From Psychromicrobium silvestre (GTDB lineage: Bacteria > Actinomycetota > Actinomycetes > Actinomycetales > Micrococcaceae): DNA of 64,000 nt. The notes beneath the pieces were generated by a model, which saw only the letters and a program-made list of their open reading frames with translations, searched no databases and was not told the DNA's origin. Positions 22,001-31,302 of the stretch are shown here, one piece after another. Both the position numbers and the translations under genes were made by a program. Location: contig NZ_JACBYQ010000001.1 of NCBI RefSeq assembly GCF_013408295.1, positions 1,178,001 through 1,242,000 of the forward strand, in the 5' to 3' direction. Each line of letters opens with the position of its first letter. The stretch's first letter is position 1.

Positions 22001-23987
22001 GGCCGGTCTGCAGCGGATCGACTCCGGCCGGATACTTCAGCCCAAGATCGTAGAGGAAGAAGTCTCGCTTATCCGAGGTCTGGATCTCGAAGGGCCGCTC
22101 GTCCAGAACCTCGATACCCAGGTTATGGAAAAAGGGCAGGATCTGGCTCAGGCTCTTCGGGTGAGCCATATAAAGCTTGATCCTGGCATCCTCCTCCAGC
22201 TCTTCCTGCGCGCCGAGAGGCACGTAAACGTGCAGGCCTGGGCGGCAGGAGGCTTCGGCGTCGAGCTGCTTTGCAGCCAGATAGCTGGCATCGTATTCCT
22301 CGAAGCGGCGGATGTCTTCAATGGCATCCTCAACCTCAAAATCAACCCGGTAGCTCGCCGGGAAGGCCTCGGCCCATTGACCGGCCAGTTCCGAGGCTTG
22401 ATCCACCGGCAGCACCTTGGCCAGCACCTCGATGAGTCCCTCAGACCAGGAGCGTGCCGCCGTGACGAGTCTCGCTTCCAGGTCAGCGGTATCCACCTTG
22501 CTAATATCCGCTCCCCGGGGAAGCCTGATCCGGAAGAACAATCGAGCCAGGGTGGATTCGCTCATTCGAGCCTCGAAGTCGATGCTCACGGCATCGAAGG
22601 TTCGGGTCAGCTCCCCCTCGATCCGACGACGCACAGCCGTGGTGTAGCGATCACGAGGGATAAAGACCAGGGCCGACATGAACCGCCCGTAGATGTCCGG
22701 GCGCAGGAAGAGCCTGGTTCGACGGCGTTCCTGCAAGCGCAGAATACCCTCAGCAATGGCGGTCAGGTCAGCCACATCGATCTGAAAGAGTTCGTCGCGC
22801 GGATAAGTCTCCAGAACCGCGAAGAGGTCCTTCCCGGAGTGCGAGTCCGGCGGGAACCCGAAGTGCCGCAGCACCGCGTTGACCTTCTCCCGAACCACCG
22901 GAATCGTGCGTACCGAACCGGTGTAGACCCCGGAAGCAAAGAGCCCAATGAAGCGCTGCTCGCCATTGACATTGCCCGCCGCATCGAAGGACTTAACCCC
23001 GATGTAATCCAAGTAGCCAGAACGATGCACGGTGGAACGCGAATTTGCCTTGGTGATGACCAGCGCGCGCTTCTCCCGCGCCTTTTTCCGGCCCTCGGTG
23101 GTCAGGTGCTGGACTTGAGTGGGCACTCGGGATTCCCTCAGCAGCCCCAGACCGCTGCCCTCCCTGTTGACCAGTACGTCCTCGCCGTCTTCGTTCAGCA
23201 GATCGTATTCCCGATAGCCCAGGAACGTGAAGTTTCCGGCGTCCATCCAGCTCAGCAGCTCTTCGGCTTCGCGTAAATCCGCAAGCTGATCGCTTCCTGT
23301 CACCTTAGCCAGATCGGCGGCGCAGGCGACCGCCTTATGCCGCATGGCTTGCCAGTCCTGAACGGCGACCCGGACGTCGTCGAGAACCCGCTCTAAGCCT
23401 TCGGCGAGTTTGTTCCGGCCTTCCTCATCAAGCTGACTGATCTCAATGGCAATCCAGGATTCCATATAGGAAGATTGATTGCCGTTTGCGATCAGGTGGG
23501 AGATATCCGGCATTGCCGCGGTGTCCCCGCTGGCGACGCCCAGGTAGGTCGGAACCTTGGCTACTTTGACCAGTTCGTCGTCGTTATTGTCTCGGGTGAC
23601 CACGAACATGGGGTGCACCACCAAAGTGATGGCAGCGCCTTGTTTGGCTACTTCCGCAGTGACCGAATCGACAAGAAATGGCATATCGTCGGTGACGATG
23701 TAGACGACAGTCTCTTGATAGTGCCTGGCCTGGTCGCTTTCATTGACCACTGCGACCTTGGCGGTTCCGCTGGGGCGTGATTGGGCGAGTTCACGATGGA
23801 ATAAGGCCCGCTGCCGAAGCGTGCTGGGCTCGTATTTGGTGCGATCCTCTTCGGCGATTTGCTCGTAGTAGTCAGCGATAAAGCCTTCGACGGCGCTCTC
23901 TGTCAGTTTCGCAGCTGTCAGTTTCGCGGTGGGAAGTTTCGTGGCCTCGGCACCGGGAGTCCCGGCCTCTTCGAACCCGTTCGACAT
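19044..23987 (-). CDS. NAD-specific glutamate dehydrogenase, large (about 180 kDa) type
   Basis: A 1,647-residue protein matching the Bac_GDH/GDH-180 family. It has ACT-like N-terminal modules, a catalytic centre around [20 protein letters not shown] with GAKGGFFAK following, and a long helical C-terminal region. It converts glutamate to 2-oxoglutarate and ammonia with NAD. The frame is open to 24113, but ATG 23987 (MSNGFEEAG) has GGAGG 10 nt upstream and the extension looks untranslated. The GC-rich antisense frames are shadows. A MarR gene lies 200 bp upstream on the same strand. Confidence 0.93.
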   Translation of the reverse strand: [1647 protein letters not shown]

Positions 23988-24187
23988 GGAAAATGCGCCT
24001 CCGTAGCAGTTACGAACCGCTTCATTGCGGCCCCTACCGACCTTAGCCTGAATGGGGCCTGCGCGCTGTGGTTGATGACACAGCGGATCGATTATTTCGC
24101 TGTGCACCTGCACGAAGGGAATCTAGTATTCTCACGGAGCAATCGAGATGCTTCGCTCACCCTGGAAGGAAAGTCGAAAGCGTCAGT

Positions 24188-24640
24188 TCAAGCCTTCCCG
24201 ACCTGCTCTTCACCGATACGCAGAATACGCTCGCGCATTCTCTGCACTTCCTCGATACTGGTCAGTGCAGCAATTCCGCTCTGTTCCGCATAGGCGTCTT
24301 CGATCCGGAAGATCCCCTCCACTAGCCGTTCGAGAGATCGACCGCCCTCTTCGGTGATCGAGAATATTCGAGACCTGGCATCCGCTGGATTCTTTGCCTT
24401 GCTGGCCAGCCCGGACTTTTCTAATCTACCGAGCATCATCGACAGCGTGCTGCGGCGCAGGCTGGTGAGCTCCGAGATCTTCTTCTGAGACAAACCACCA
24501 TTGAAGCGCAGAGTGGCCAGAACTGCTGTTTCATCGGCCGAGATTTGAAGCGGAGCACCTAATCGATCGAGGATCATCTGGATGCTGGTCGACAGCAACC
24601 AGACCTCATAAAGCAGGCTGCGTCGGGGCTGTTCAGTCAC
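24188..24640 (-). CDS. MarR-family transcriptional regulator
   Basis: A 150-residue winged-helix protein. The recognition region is LSQKKISELTSLRRSTLSMML followed by the wing GRLEKSGLASKAKNPADARSR, the usual MarR DNA-binding block. It is upstream of the glutamate dehydrogenase gene in the same orientation, with a 200-bp gap, so it might control that gene or itself. The ligand is unknown. The start is GTG 24640. The 179-bp region to the divergent Rv3235-family gene is AT-rich near 24750-24800 and probably holds both promoters. Confidence 0.85.
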   Translation of the reverse strand: MTEQPRRSLLYEVWLLSTSIQMILDRLGAPLQISADETAVLATLRFNGGLSQKKISELTSLRRSTLSMMLGRLEKSGLASKAKNPADARSRIFSITEEGGRSLERLVEGIFRIEDAYAEQSGIAALTSIEEVQRMRERILRIGEEQVGKA

Positions 24641-24819
24641 TCGAAGATCATAACGCCTGCGGGGCCACTATTCCTGGAGCCCACGACATACGGCGACCCG
24701 CGATGAGAAAAAACGTAGACAGCGGAAGCCTCGTGTGCTAAAACCATTCCATAGCTATAAAAAGCCATCGAAAAGTTTTAAACCTTGTACAAAATCCACC
24801 AAACTCCCAGGAAGAGAAA
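24641..24819. promoter_or_regulatory. Divergent control region, MarR gene / Rv3235-family gene
   Basis: A 179-bp gene-free gap between two divergent starts. It has a distinctly AT-rich patch at about 24750-24800, including TATAAAAA and AAAAGTTTTAAA, against a GC-rich background. No perfect operator was identified. A GGAAGAG ribosome site precedes ATG 24820. Confidence 0.4.
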
Positions 24820-25350
24820 ATGATCATAGCTGCCTCTACGCCGCCCGAGCCGGATCCTCCGGACCACACCGACCTTTCCGCTCCCGAGACTCCGCCGAAC
24901 GGACACGCCAAAAGAGCAGAAAAATCTGGCGCTCGAGATTCGGAACCAATGACCTCGCCGATCAGTGCCCTCGCCTTACCAAGTTCGGAAGAAGTTCGTA
25001 AGGTCCGTCAGCTGGCCGCAACCGTCAGCAAGGCCGCCCTCGAAGTGCTCGGCGGCACCCGGCAGGTCCAGCAACTCAGTCGGTTACTTGGCGCGGAGGC
25101 TTTCCAGATCTTAGAGCGCCGGACGGCTCTGACCTTAGAAGCCCGCGAAAGCCCAGTAGCCGCCCAGCAGAAGAAACTACGAAGCCTGCACCAGAGCCCA
25201 CAAATCCGTTCAGTGCGCGGCTGCCGGGTCTCCCCTGGCATCTATGAGCTCAGTGTGGTGGCAGCCGATCGATGCAGATACCGCGCGATAGCGGTCCGCA
25301 TCGAACAGGATGCCGGAAGCTGGCTAGTCACGGTCTTGCAGATCGGTTAG
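24820..25350 (+). CDS. Rv3235-family conserved actinobacterial protein
   Basis: A 176-residue protein. The first ~55 residues are disordered and rich in Pro, Glu and Ser. The C-terminal ~115 residues form a conserved alpha/beta region (VRQLAATVSKAALEVLGGTR, SVRGCRVSPGIYELSVVA, YRAIAVRIE). It resembles the Rv3235 family, found beside secA in actinobacteria, as here. The molecular role is unknown to me. It is convergent with secA, with 9 bp between the stops. Confidence 0.75.
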   Translation: MIIAASTPPEPDPPDHTDLSAPETPPNGHAKRAEKSGARDSEPMTSPISALALPSSEEVRKVRQLAATVSKAALEVLGGTRQVQQLSRLLGAEAFQILERRTALTLEARESPVAAQQKKLRSLHQSPQIRSVRGCRVSPGIYELSVVAADRCRYRAIAVRIEQDAGSWLVTVLQIG

Positions 25351-25359
25351 CCCTTTGGC

Positions 25360-28149
25360 TCAGCGCCGCTTCTTGCGCTTACTGTTGTTCGGCTTGTTGG
25401 TCTTACGCGCCGAAGGCGGCGGGTTACTGCCGTTGCTACGTCGCTCTACATGGGTTTCCGCCTCACCGGAGGCATCCGGTGCGGTGAATTGCAGCTGACT
25501 TGGCTTCTCCGGAGCTTCCAGCCCAGGAGCCGTCAGAATGGTTCTGCTCGGTTCCGGACTTTCCTCGGCGGTGTCAGCATCGGTGCCGAGCCGATCAAGA
25601 AGGGCAGAAGGCTGATCGGCTTGGATGCCCACCGAAGCGGCTGGAGCCTGCTCTACTTGGACTTCCAGATTGAACAAGAACCCGACGCTCTCTTCACGAA
25701 TAGCACCCATCATGGTCTGGAACAGTGCGAAGCCCTCACGCTGGTATTCCACCAGGGGATCGCGTTGCGCCATCGCCCGCAGGCCAATGCCCTCCTTGAG
25801 GTAATCCATCTCGTAGAGGTGTTCTTGCCACTTGCGACCGATAACAGACAAGACCACCCGGCGTTCCAACTCGCGCATGGTGTCAGAGCCGAGCGACTCC
25901 TCCCGGCTCTGATAGGCGAGTCGGGCGTCCGAGAGGATCTCGGTCTTCAAAGTTTCGTCGGTGATCTCGTGCTTTCCGCCAACTTCCTCTGCGATGTCAT
26001 CAACGCTCAGATTGATTGGGTACAGGGTCCCCAAGGCACTCCAAAGCGCCTTGTAATCCCAATCGTCGGCGTGGCCTTCGGCAGTGGCGCTCTCGATCGT
26101 CTCGTTGATCGTGTCCTCAAGGAAGTGTTGGACCTTTTCGTGCAGGTCATCGCCTTCCAGAATGTGGCGCCGATCACCGTAAATCGCTTCACGCTGCCGG
26201 TTGAGGACATCATCGTATTTGAGCACGTTCTTCCGCTGCTCGGCGTTGCGCCCTTCGACCTGTCCTTGCGCCGAGGCGATGGCCTTGGAGACCAATTTTG
26301 ATTCCAGTGCCGCATCGTCGGGCATCACCGAGCGACCCATCAGCCGCTCGGCAGCACCGGAGTTGAAAAGACGCATTAGATCGTCGGTGAGTGAGAGGTA
26401 GAACCGGGATTCACCGGGATCGCCCTGACGTCCGGAACGGCCTCTTAGCTGGTTGTCGATACGACGGGATTCGTGGCGCTCGGTACCCAGCACGTACAAG
26501 CCACCAAGTTCAACGATTTCGTCGTGCTCGGCTTCGGCATCTTTTTGGGCAGCCTTATAAGCCTCGGCCCAGGCCGCCTCGTACTCCTCCGGGGTTTCCT
26601 CCGGGCTTAGTCCACGCTTGGCCAGTTCGGTGACGGCATTGAACTCGGCGTTACCACCGAGCATGATGTCGGTACCACGGCCAGCCATATTGGTGGCCAC
26701 CGTAACGGCACCCTTTCGACCGGCTTGCGCCACAATGGCCGCCTCGCGCGCGTGGTTCTTTGCGTTTAGCACTTCGTGCTTAATGCCCTTTTTGGCAAGC
26801 TGCTTGGAGAGATATTCGCTCTTCTCAACGCTTGTGGTGCCCACTAGAATCGGTTGCCCTAGCTCGTGACGCTCGGCGATGTCCTCCACCACGGCGTCGA
26901 ACTTGACTACCTCGTTCTTGTAAACCAGATCTGGCTGATCGATACGGATCATCGGCTTATTGGTGGGGATCGGAACCACACCGAGCTCATAGGTTCCGAC
27001 AAACTCGGAGGCCTCGGTCTCGGCCGTACCGGTCATCCCCGCGAGCTTCTCGTAGAGCCTGAAGTAGTTCTGCAAGGTCACCGTGGCGAGAGTCTGATTC
27101 TCGGCCTTGATTTCTACGCCTTCTTTGGCTTCGATGGCCTGGTGCATGCCCTCGTTGTAGCGACGGCCAGCCAGAATACGACCGGTGTGCTCATCGACAA
27201 TAAGCACTTCGCCGTCCAGGATCACATAGTCCTTATCCCGCTTGAACAGTTCCTTGGCCTTGATCGCGTTATTCAGGAAACCGATCAACGGGGTGTTTGC
27301 CGACTCGTAGAGATTGCTAATGCCCAGGTAATCCTCGACCTTTTCGATGCCGGGCTCCAGCACACCAACGGTGCGCTTCTTCTCATCGACCTCGTAGTCC
27401 TCTTCAACGTCGAGGCGCAACACGACCTTGGCGAATTCGCCGTACCAACGGTTAGCGTCACCGCTGGCCGGACCGGAGATGATCAAGGGGGTACGAGCCT
27501 CATCGATCAGGATGGAGTCGACCTCGTCCACGATGGCAAAATGATGGCCGCGCTGCACGAGTTCCTCGGCGCTCCAAGCCATATTGTCGCGGAGGTAATC
27601 GAAGCCGAACTCGTTGTTGGTGCCATAGGTGACATCCGCGGCGTACTGCTCCTTACGCTCCGCCGGATCCTGTTGGGAGAGAATGCAACCACTGCTCAGC
27701 CCCATAAAACGGTGCACTCGACCCATTAGCTCGGACTGGTAGCTGGCCAGATAGTCGTTCACCGTGACAACGTGAACACCCTTGCCGCTCAAGGCATTGA
27801 GGTAAGCGGGCGCGGTAGCCACCAGGGTCTTACCCTCACCGGTTTTCATTTCCGCGATATTGCCCAGGTGCAGCGCCGCTCCACCCATCAACTGGACGTC
27901 GAACTGACGCATACCCAAGGTCCGGAAGGAACCCTCGCGCACCGCAGCGAAAGCTTCGGGAAGCAAATCGTCCAGCGATTCGCCATCAGCGTGCCGAGCT
28001 TTGAGCTTGTCGGTCTCCTCACGCAGCTCAGCATCCGTGAAGGTCTGGAAAGACTCTTCCAGCGCATTGATCGCATCGGCATAGATATGCAGACGCTTCA
28101 ACGTCTTGCGGTCGCCCGTACGGAGAACTCGTTCAAGCAGTGATGGCAC
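25360..28149 (-). CDS. secA: Preprotein translocase ATPase SecA
   Basis: A 929-residue SecA1-type motor. It shows [10 protein letters not shown] (Walker A), [15 protein letters not shown] (DEAD), the preprotein-binding domain with [12 protein letters not shown], the second nucleotide fold ([24 protein letters not shown]), and helical scaffold and wing domains. The C-terminal tail ends in a basic [14 protein letters not shown] stretch and lacks the SecB-binding cysteine cluster, as is usual in Actinobacteria. GTG 28149 has AGGAG 8 nt upstream. Confidence 0.97.
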   Translation of the reverse strand: MPSLLERVLRTGDRKTLKRLHIYADAINALEESFQTFTDAELREETDKLKARHADGESLDDLLPEAFAAVREGSFRTLGMRQFDVQLMGGAALHLGNIAEMKTGEGKTLVATAPAYLNALSGKGVHVVTVNDYLASYQSELMGRVHRFMGLSSGCILSQQDPAERKEQYAADVTYGTNNEFGFDYLRDNMAWSAEELVQRGHHFAIVDEVDSILIDEARTPLIISGPASGDANRWYGEFAKVVLRLDVEEDYEVDEKKRTVGVLEPGIEKVEDYLGISNLYESANTPLIGFLNNAIKAKELFKRDKDYVILDGEVLIVDEHTGRILAGRRYNEGMHQAIEAKEGVEIKAENQTLATVTLQNYFRLYEKLAGMTGTAETEASEFVGTYELGVVPIPTNKPMIRIDQPDLVYKNEVVKFDAVVEDIAERHELGQPILVGTTSVEKSEYLSKQLAKKGIKHEVLNAKNHAREAAIVAQAGRKGAVTVATNMAGRGTDIMLGGNAEFNAVTELAKRGLSPEETPEEYEAAWAEAYKAAQKDAEAEHDEIVELGGLYVLGTERHESRRIDNQLRGRSGRQGDPGESRFYLSLTDDLMRLFNSGAAERLMGRSVMPDDAALESKLVSKAIASAQGQVEGRNAEQRKNVLKYDDVLNRQREAIYGDRRHILEGDDLHEKVQHFLEDTINETIESATAEGHADDWDYKALWSALGTLYPINLSVDDIAEEVGGKHEITDETLKTEILSDARLAYQSREESLGSDTMRELERRVVLSVIGRKWQEHLYEMDYLKEGIGLRAMAQRDPLVEYQREGFALFQTMMGAIREESVGFLFNLEVQVEQAPAASVGIQADQPSALLDRLGTDADTAEESPEPSRTILTAPGLEAPEKPSQLQFTAPDASGEAETHVERRSNGSNPPPSARKTNKPNNSKRKKRR

Positions 28150-28181
28150 GTTCCATACTCCTGTTTGCTTTTGGCAGCTTT

Positions 28182-28229
28182 CTGGAAACCTGAACGGTTT
28201 CCAGCGTGTTTAGTCTACGTGAGTCACGT
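28182..28229 (-). promoter_or_regulatory. secA leader: hairpin, palindrome and candidate -10
   Basis: A 9-bp perfect inverted repeat CTGGAAACC / GGTTTCCAG (28182-28190, 28196-28204; 5-nt loop) lies 33 nt upstream of the secA start. Just further upstream is a possible -10 TAGACT (minus strand, 28217-28212) touching the odd palindrome ACGTGAGTCACGT (28217-28229). No convincing -35 was found. Confidence 0.4.
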
Positions 28230-28291
28230 CTCGGGAAGCACCTGGGTTCCCGCAGAGCTGATTCCGTTCGCTTTCGGCAACGCCAAGCCGC

Positions 28292-29515
28292 TTAGTGGAG
28301 GCGCGATACTTCAGCGGTCAAAGCCGGAGCAAGATCCCCTACCGGCTCCACCACAACCTCCGCCAGGCCCAGCCACTCGGCCATTAAAGCTAATTCGGCG
28401 GCAAGTTCGACGGCGGTCTCTGGCGGGGCTTCCGGCTCGGCAAAGGCGGTGCGCACCAAGAGTCGTCCAGCGGCACGGTCGGCTTTCAGATCGACCCGCG
28501 CTACCAGCCTGTCAGCGAGCAGGAAGGGCAACACATAGTAGCCGTGAGTGCGTTTTTCTGCCGGGGTGTAGATACCGATCCGATAGTGAAAATTGAAGAG
28601 TTCGAGCAGTCGGCGCCGCTCAAAAACGAGAGAGTCGAAGGGACTGAGTAGGGCCCTGGCTCTGGAGACTCTCGGCAGCGCGGCTTCTTGATGCAGATAC
28701 AGGGGTGCATCCCAGCCTCGCACCTGTACCTTTTGCAACGCCCCCTCTGCTTCCAGGGCGGCAACCGCACCGGTTGCGGCTTTAGTTGGCAGTCGAAAAT
28801 AATCTGCGAAGCAACGAATGGTGCCAATACCGTGAGCTCGGGCAGAAGCATCGATCAACCGATACATGCCCTCTTCGGGCTCGCTCGGGGTGAATTCGAC
28901 ATCCCGGTAGATTCGTTCGGTCAGGGTGTAGCGACGTTCGAACTGTTCGGTTCTTCCGGCCGCACTAATCTCCCCGCGTTCAAAGAGGTTTTCCAGAACC
29001 CGTTTAACCGCATTCCAGTTCCAGCCCCAGTTCTCCTTAGGAGCCTGGGCATCGTGGCCCAGGCGGCGACTAACTTGCCGGGCCGTCATGGCCCGTCCTG
29101 ACTCCAGGACGGCCAGGATCTGGGGAGTGAGCTCTTCTTCTAGTTCGCTGGGCAGCGGGTGGTTACCAAACCAATTGCGCCGCTGCCAAGGCTGCAGATC
29201 TGCGAAGTGCTCCGGCCGGACAAAACTAGCTTCATGCGCCCAATACTCCACCATCTTGCGCGGGTGGGTGCTGGACATCCGATTCAAAGCTTCCCGGTCA
29301 TAGTTTCCCAACCTGGCGAAAAACGGCAGGTAGTGGCTCCGCGAAAGCACATTGACCGAGTCAATCTGCACCAACTGGAGTCGCTCGAAGGTCTTGCTGA
29401 TCGTCCTGCTACTCACCGGGGTCGCCGGCTTACCCTTGCTGAGCCCCTGAGCCGCGATGGCGATTCTACGGGCTTGAGCCAGGGTCATCACGGCCGGGGT
29501 CTTGCGTGCACTCAT
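28292..29515 (-). CDS. YcaQ/AlkX-type DNA glycosylase (winged-helix family)
   Basis: A 407-residue HTH_42 protein (COG3214). The active-site loop reads LQLVQIDSVNVLSRSHY. The Q-I-D triad fits the AlkX (YcaQ) class, which unhooks DNA interstrand crosslinks, rather than the QxQ of AlkZ. Other family blocks are YWAHEASFV, PFDSLVFERRR and GIYTPAEKRTHGYYVLPFL. ATG 29515 is chosen as the first ATG of the frame; the frame opens to a TTG at 29557 inside a long palindrome. Only 3 nt separate the ATG from a perfect 25-bp hairpin, and no ribosome site is visible. Confidence 0.8.
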   Translation of the reverse strand: MSARKTPAVMTLAQARRIAIAAQGLSKGKPATPVSSRTISKTFERLQLVQIDSVNVLSRSHYLPFFARLGNYDREALNRMSSTHPRKMVEYWAHEASFVRPEHFADLQPWQRRNWFGNHPLPSELEEELTPQILAVLESGRAMTARQVSRRLGHDAQAPKENWGWNWNAVKRVLENLFERGEISAAGRTEQFERRYTLTERIYRDVEFTPSEPEEGMYRLIDASARAHGIGTIRCFADYFRLPTKAATGAVAALEAEGALQKVQVRGWDAPLYLHQEAALPRVSRARALLSPFDSLVFERRRLLELFNFHYRIGIYTPAEKRTHGYYVLPFLLADRLVARVDLKADRAAGRLLVRTAFAEPEAPPETAVELAAELALMAEWLGLAEVVVEPVGDLAPALTAEVSRLH

Positions 29516-29517
29516 GG

Positions 29518-29574
29518 ACACAGCATAGGGGCTATTGCGGACATTGATCGTCCGCAATAGCCCCTATGCTGTGT
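29518..29574. terminator. Perfect 25-bp inverted repeat between hpf and the AlkX-like gene
   Basis: Arms 29518-29542 and 29550-29574 are perfectly complementary, with the 7-nt loop ATTGATC. It begins 10 nt after the hpf stop (minus strand) and ends 2 nt before the AlkX-like ATG. No T-run follows on that strand, so it may be a factor-assisted terminator, an mRNA 3'-end stabiliser, or a structure hiding the downstream start. Confidence 0.7.
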
Positions 29575-29584
29575 AGAACTGAGT

Positions 29585-30307
29585 TTAGGAAGCTACCGTC
29601 CGGTCATCCGAACGATAGGCCAGGATCTGCTCGGCCGGTACGGATTCCTCGGTGCAATCCGCATCCAGCGTGATCACACCATAGGTCCAGCCTCGACGAC
29701 GATAGACCACGGAAGGCGCATTGGTTTCCGAATCGACAAAAAGATAGAAATCGTGGCCAACGAGTTCCATATTGTCCACCGCATCGTCCACCGCCATCGT
29801 TGCCGCAGGGAAAACCTTACGTCTAATCAATACGGGTGAATCCCCTGCCGGGATGTCATTTTCAATCTCATAGCGAGAACGCTCGGATTTCGTTTCCTGC
29901 TGGCTCGAAGCCTGTGCAGCGGCCACCACCGCGAGCGGGCCGGTGCCTACTGGCTCCAAGGTCGCCGTCGCCGCGCTCACCGCCACCGGCGTATGCCTGC
30001 CGTGATGGATCTTTTTCCGATCCTTGACCCTGCGTAATCTCTCCATTAACTTCCCATAGGCCACATCGAAAGCAGCAAACTTATCGGCAGCGTGCGCCTC
30101 GGCCCGAATTACGGAGCCGCGCCCCTGCACGGTCAGTTCCACGGTGAGCTGTGGGTCGGCGGTCCGCGCATTAGTCTGTTTCGAGACCTTCGCATCAATA
30201 CGCTGAACTTTTTCGGTGAGATGTTCGAGCTTGGAAATCTTTTCCGAAGCGTATTCGCGGAACCGGTCTGAGACGGTGAGGTTGCGGCCGCTGATCATGA
30301 ATTCCAT
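29585..30307 (-). CDS. hpf: Long-form ribosome hibernation promoting factor
   Basis: A 240-residue protein. The N-terminal S30AE domain (EFMISGRNLTVSDRFREYA, then KLMERLRRVKDRKKIHHGRH) and a C-terminal dimerisation domain (VIRRKVFPAATMAVDDAVDN; MELVGHDFYLFVDSETN) are joined by a ~60-residue linker. Long HPF pairs 70S ribosomes into inactive 100S dimers in stationary phase. ATG 30307 is placed 5 nt after GGAGG, preferred over GTG 30319, which overlaps the Shine-Dalgarno. Confidence 0.94.
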   Translation of the reverse strand: MEFMISGRNLTVSDRFREYASEKISKLEHLTEKVQRIDAKVSKQTNARTADPQLTVELTVQGRGSVIRAEAHAADKFAAFDVAYGKLMERLRRVKDRKKIHHGRHTPVAVSAATATLEPVGTGPLAVVAAAQASSQQETKSERSRYEIENDIPAGDSPVLIRRKVFPAATMAVDDAVDNMELVGHDFYLFVDSETNAPSVVYRRRGWTYGVITLDADCTEESVPAEQILAYRSDDRTVAS

Positions 30308-30450
30308 AGTGCCCTCCACGTGACGAAAGTGACGCAGCGGTCGGCTTCTGGGTAAAGCTAGCAGACCGCCGACGGGTCTTGGTCCTTGACTGAGGTACCC
30401 GTTTACTCACGTTAGTTCAAAGCAAGTCGTTATTCACCCTCTACGGAGAA

Positions 30451-31302
30451 TTATTTTCTGGGAATCCACTGTATTTCTGCTGCATCCGGTCTGCCGGCTA
30501 CCGCCAGCACCACTGCCCCACGAACCAAAGCACCGGCCTCGGTCAGGGCACGCGCTGATTCTGCCAAGGTAGCCCCGGTGGTCAGCACATCGTCCACCAC
30601 AATGCATTCACGTCCCAGGACTCGTTTCTGGAACCTAGCTGGCACTCGCAGGCTCTGCCGCATATTGATCCGGCGTGCAGCCCCCGAGAGGCTCTTCTGG
30701 GAGAAGCGTCGCCAGGGCGCTCGCCACCGCGGTCGAAGAACACTCACTACCGGCAGTTGACAGCCGCCGTCGTGCATTGCCCGGGCTAGCAGTACCGCCA
30801 AAGGATCGTAACCGCGACGCCGGAAACTGGCTGCCGTAGTCGGCACCGGAACCAGCGACGGCGGGTGCCTACCTAGCCCAGTATCCGAGGAACTCAGGAT
30901 GGGCAGCAGCGGCTGCGAGCCCTTCAGCGCAAGCTCCAGAGCCCTGCTGAGTGCGCTACTGAGCGGCCGGGACAAAGGCATCGCCGAATGGTTCTTAAAA
31001 GCCACGATGGCTTGCGCCAGCTGCTCACGATAGGGGCCGGCTGCCACCACCGGAAGCAGAACCTCACCATCGGACTCCACCAGGACCGGTGCTTGCTGCT
31101 CGGCGCGGAAGGGTGCCGAGCTGAGCTTCCGCATCGCTCGGTGACAGTCTGAGCAGAGCAGTGCATCAAATCGGCCGCATGCGATGCATTCCACTGGCAA
31201 GAGCAAGGCGAGAAACTCGCTCAGCACCTCAGCCAGCCCAAGAGCACAGCGAAGCCAGAGCGATGATGGAGGACTCCGATGCAGGGCATTCAACGCTTTC
31301 AT
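30451..31302 (-). CDS. ComF-family phosphoribosyltransferase
   Basis: About 283 residues. An N-terminal four-cysteine zinc element (CIACG, then CSDC) is followed by a type I PRTase domain with the PRPP loop CIVVDDVLTTGATLAESA and PVPTTAASFRRRGYDPLA. ComFC proteins are linked to uptake of transforming DNA in competent bacteria. No other competence genes are nearby. ATG 31302 is preferred to the TTG at 31317, though no good ribosome site precedes either. Confidence 0.85.
   Translation of the reverse strand: MKALNALHRSPPSSLWLRCALGLAEVLSEFLALLLPVECIACGRFDALLCSDCHRAMRKLSSAPFRAEQQAPVLVESDGEVLLPVVAAGPYREQLAQAIVAFKNHSAMPLSRPLSSALSRALELALKGSQPLLPILSSSDTGLGRHPPSLVPVPTTAASFRRRGYDPLAVLLARAMHDGGCQLPVVSVLRPRWRAPWRRFSQKSLSGAARRINMRQSLRVPARFQKRVLGRECIVVDDVLTTGATLAESARALTEAGALVRGAVVLAVAGRPDAAEIQWIPRK

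Noticed and set aside
21999-23276. Long plus-strand ORF (425 codons) antisense to NAD-glutamate dehydrogenase
   Set aside because: Composition-driven shadow of a conserved gene; no domain, no ribosome site and no homologous motifs.
25450-27729. Two plus-strand ORFs opposite secA
   Set aside because: secA covers the region with clear motifs; the antisense frames have none.
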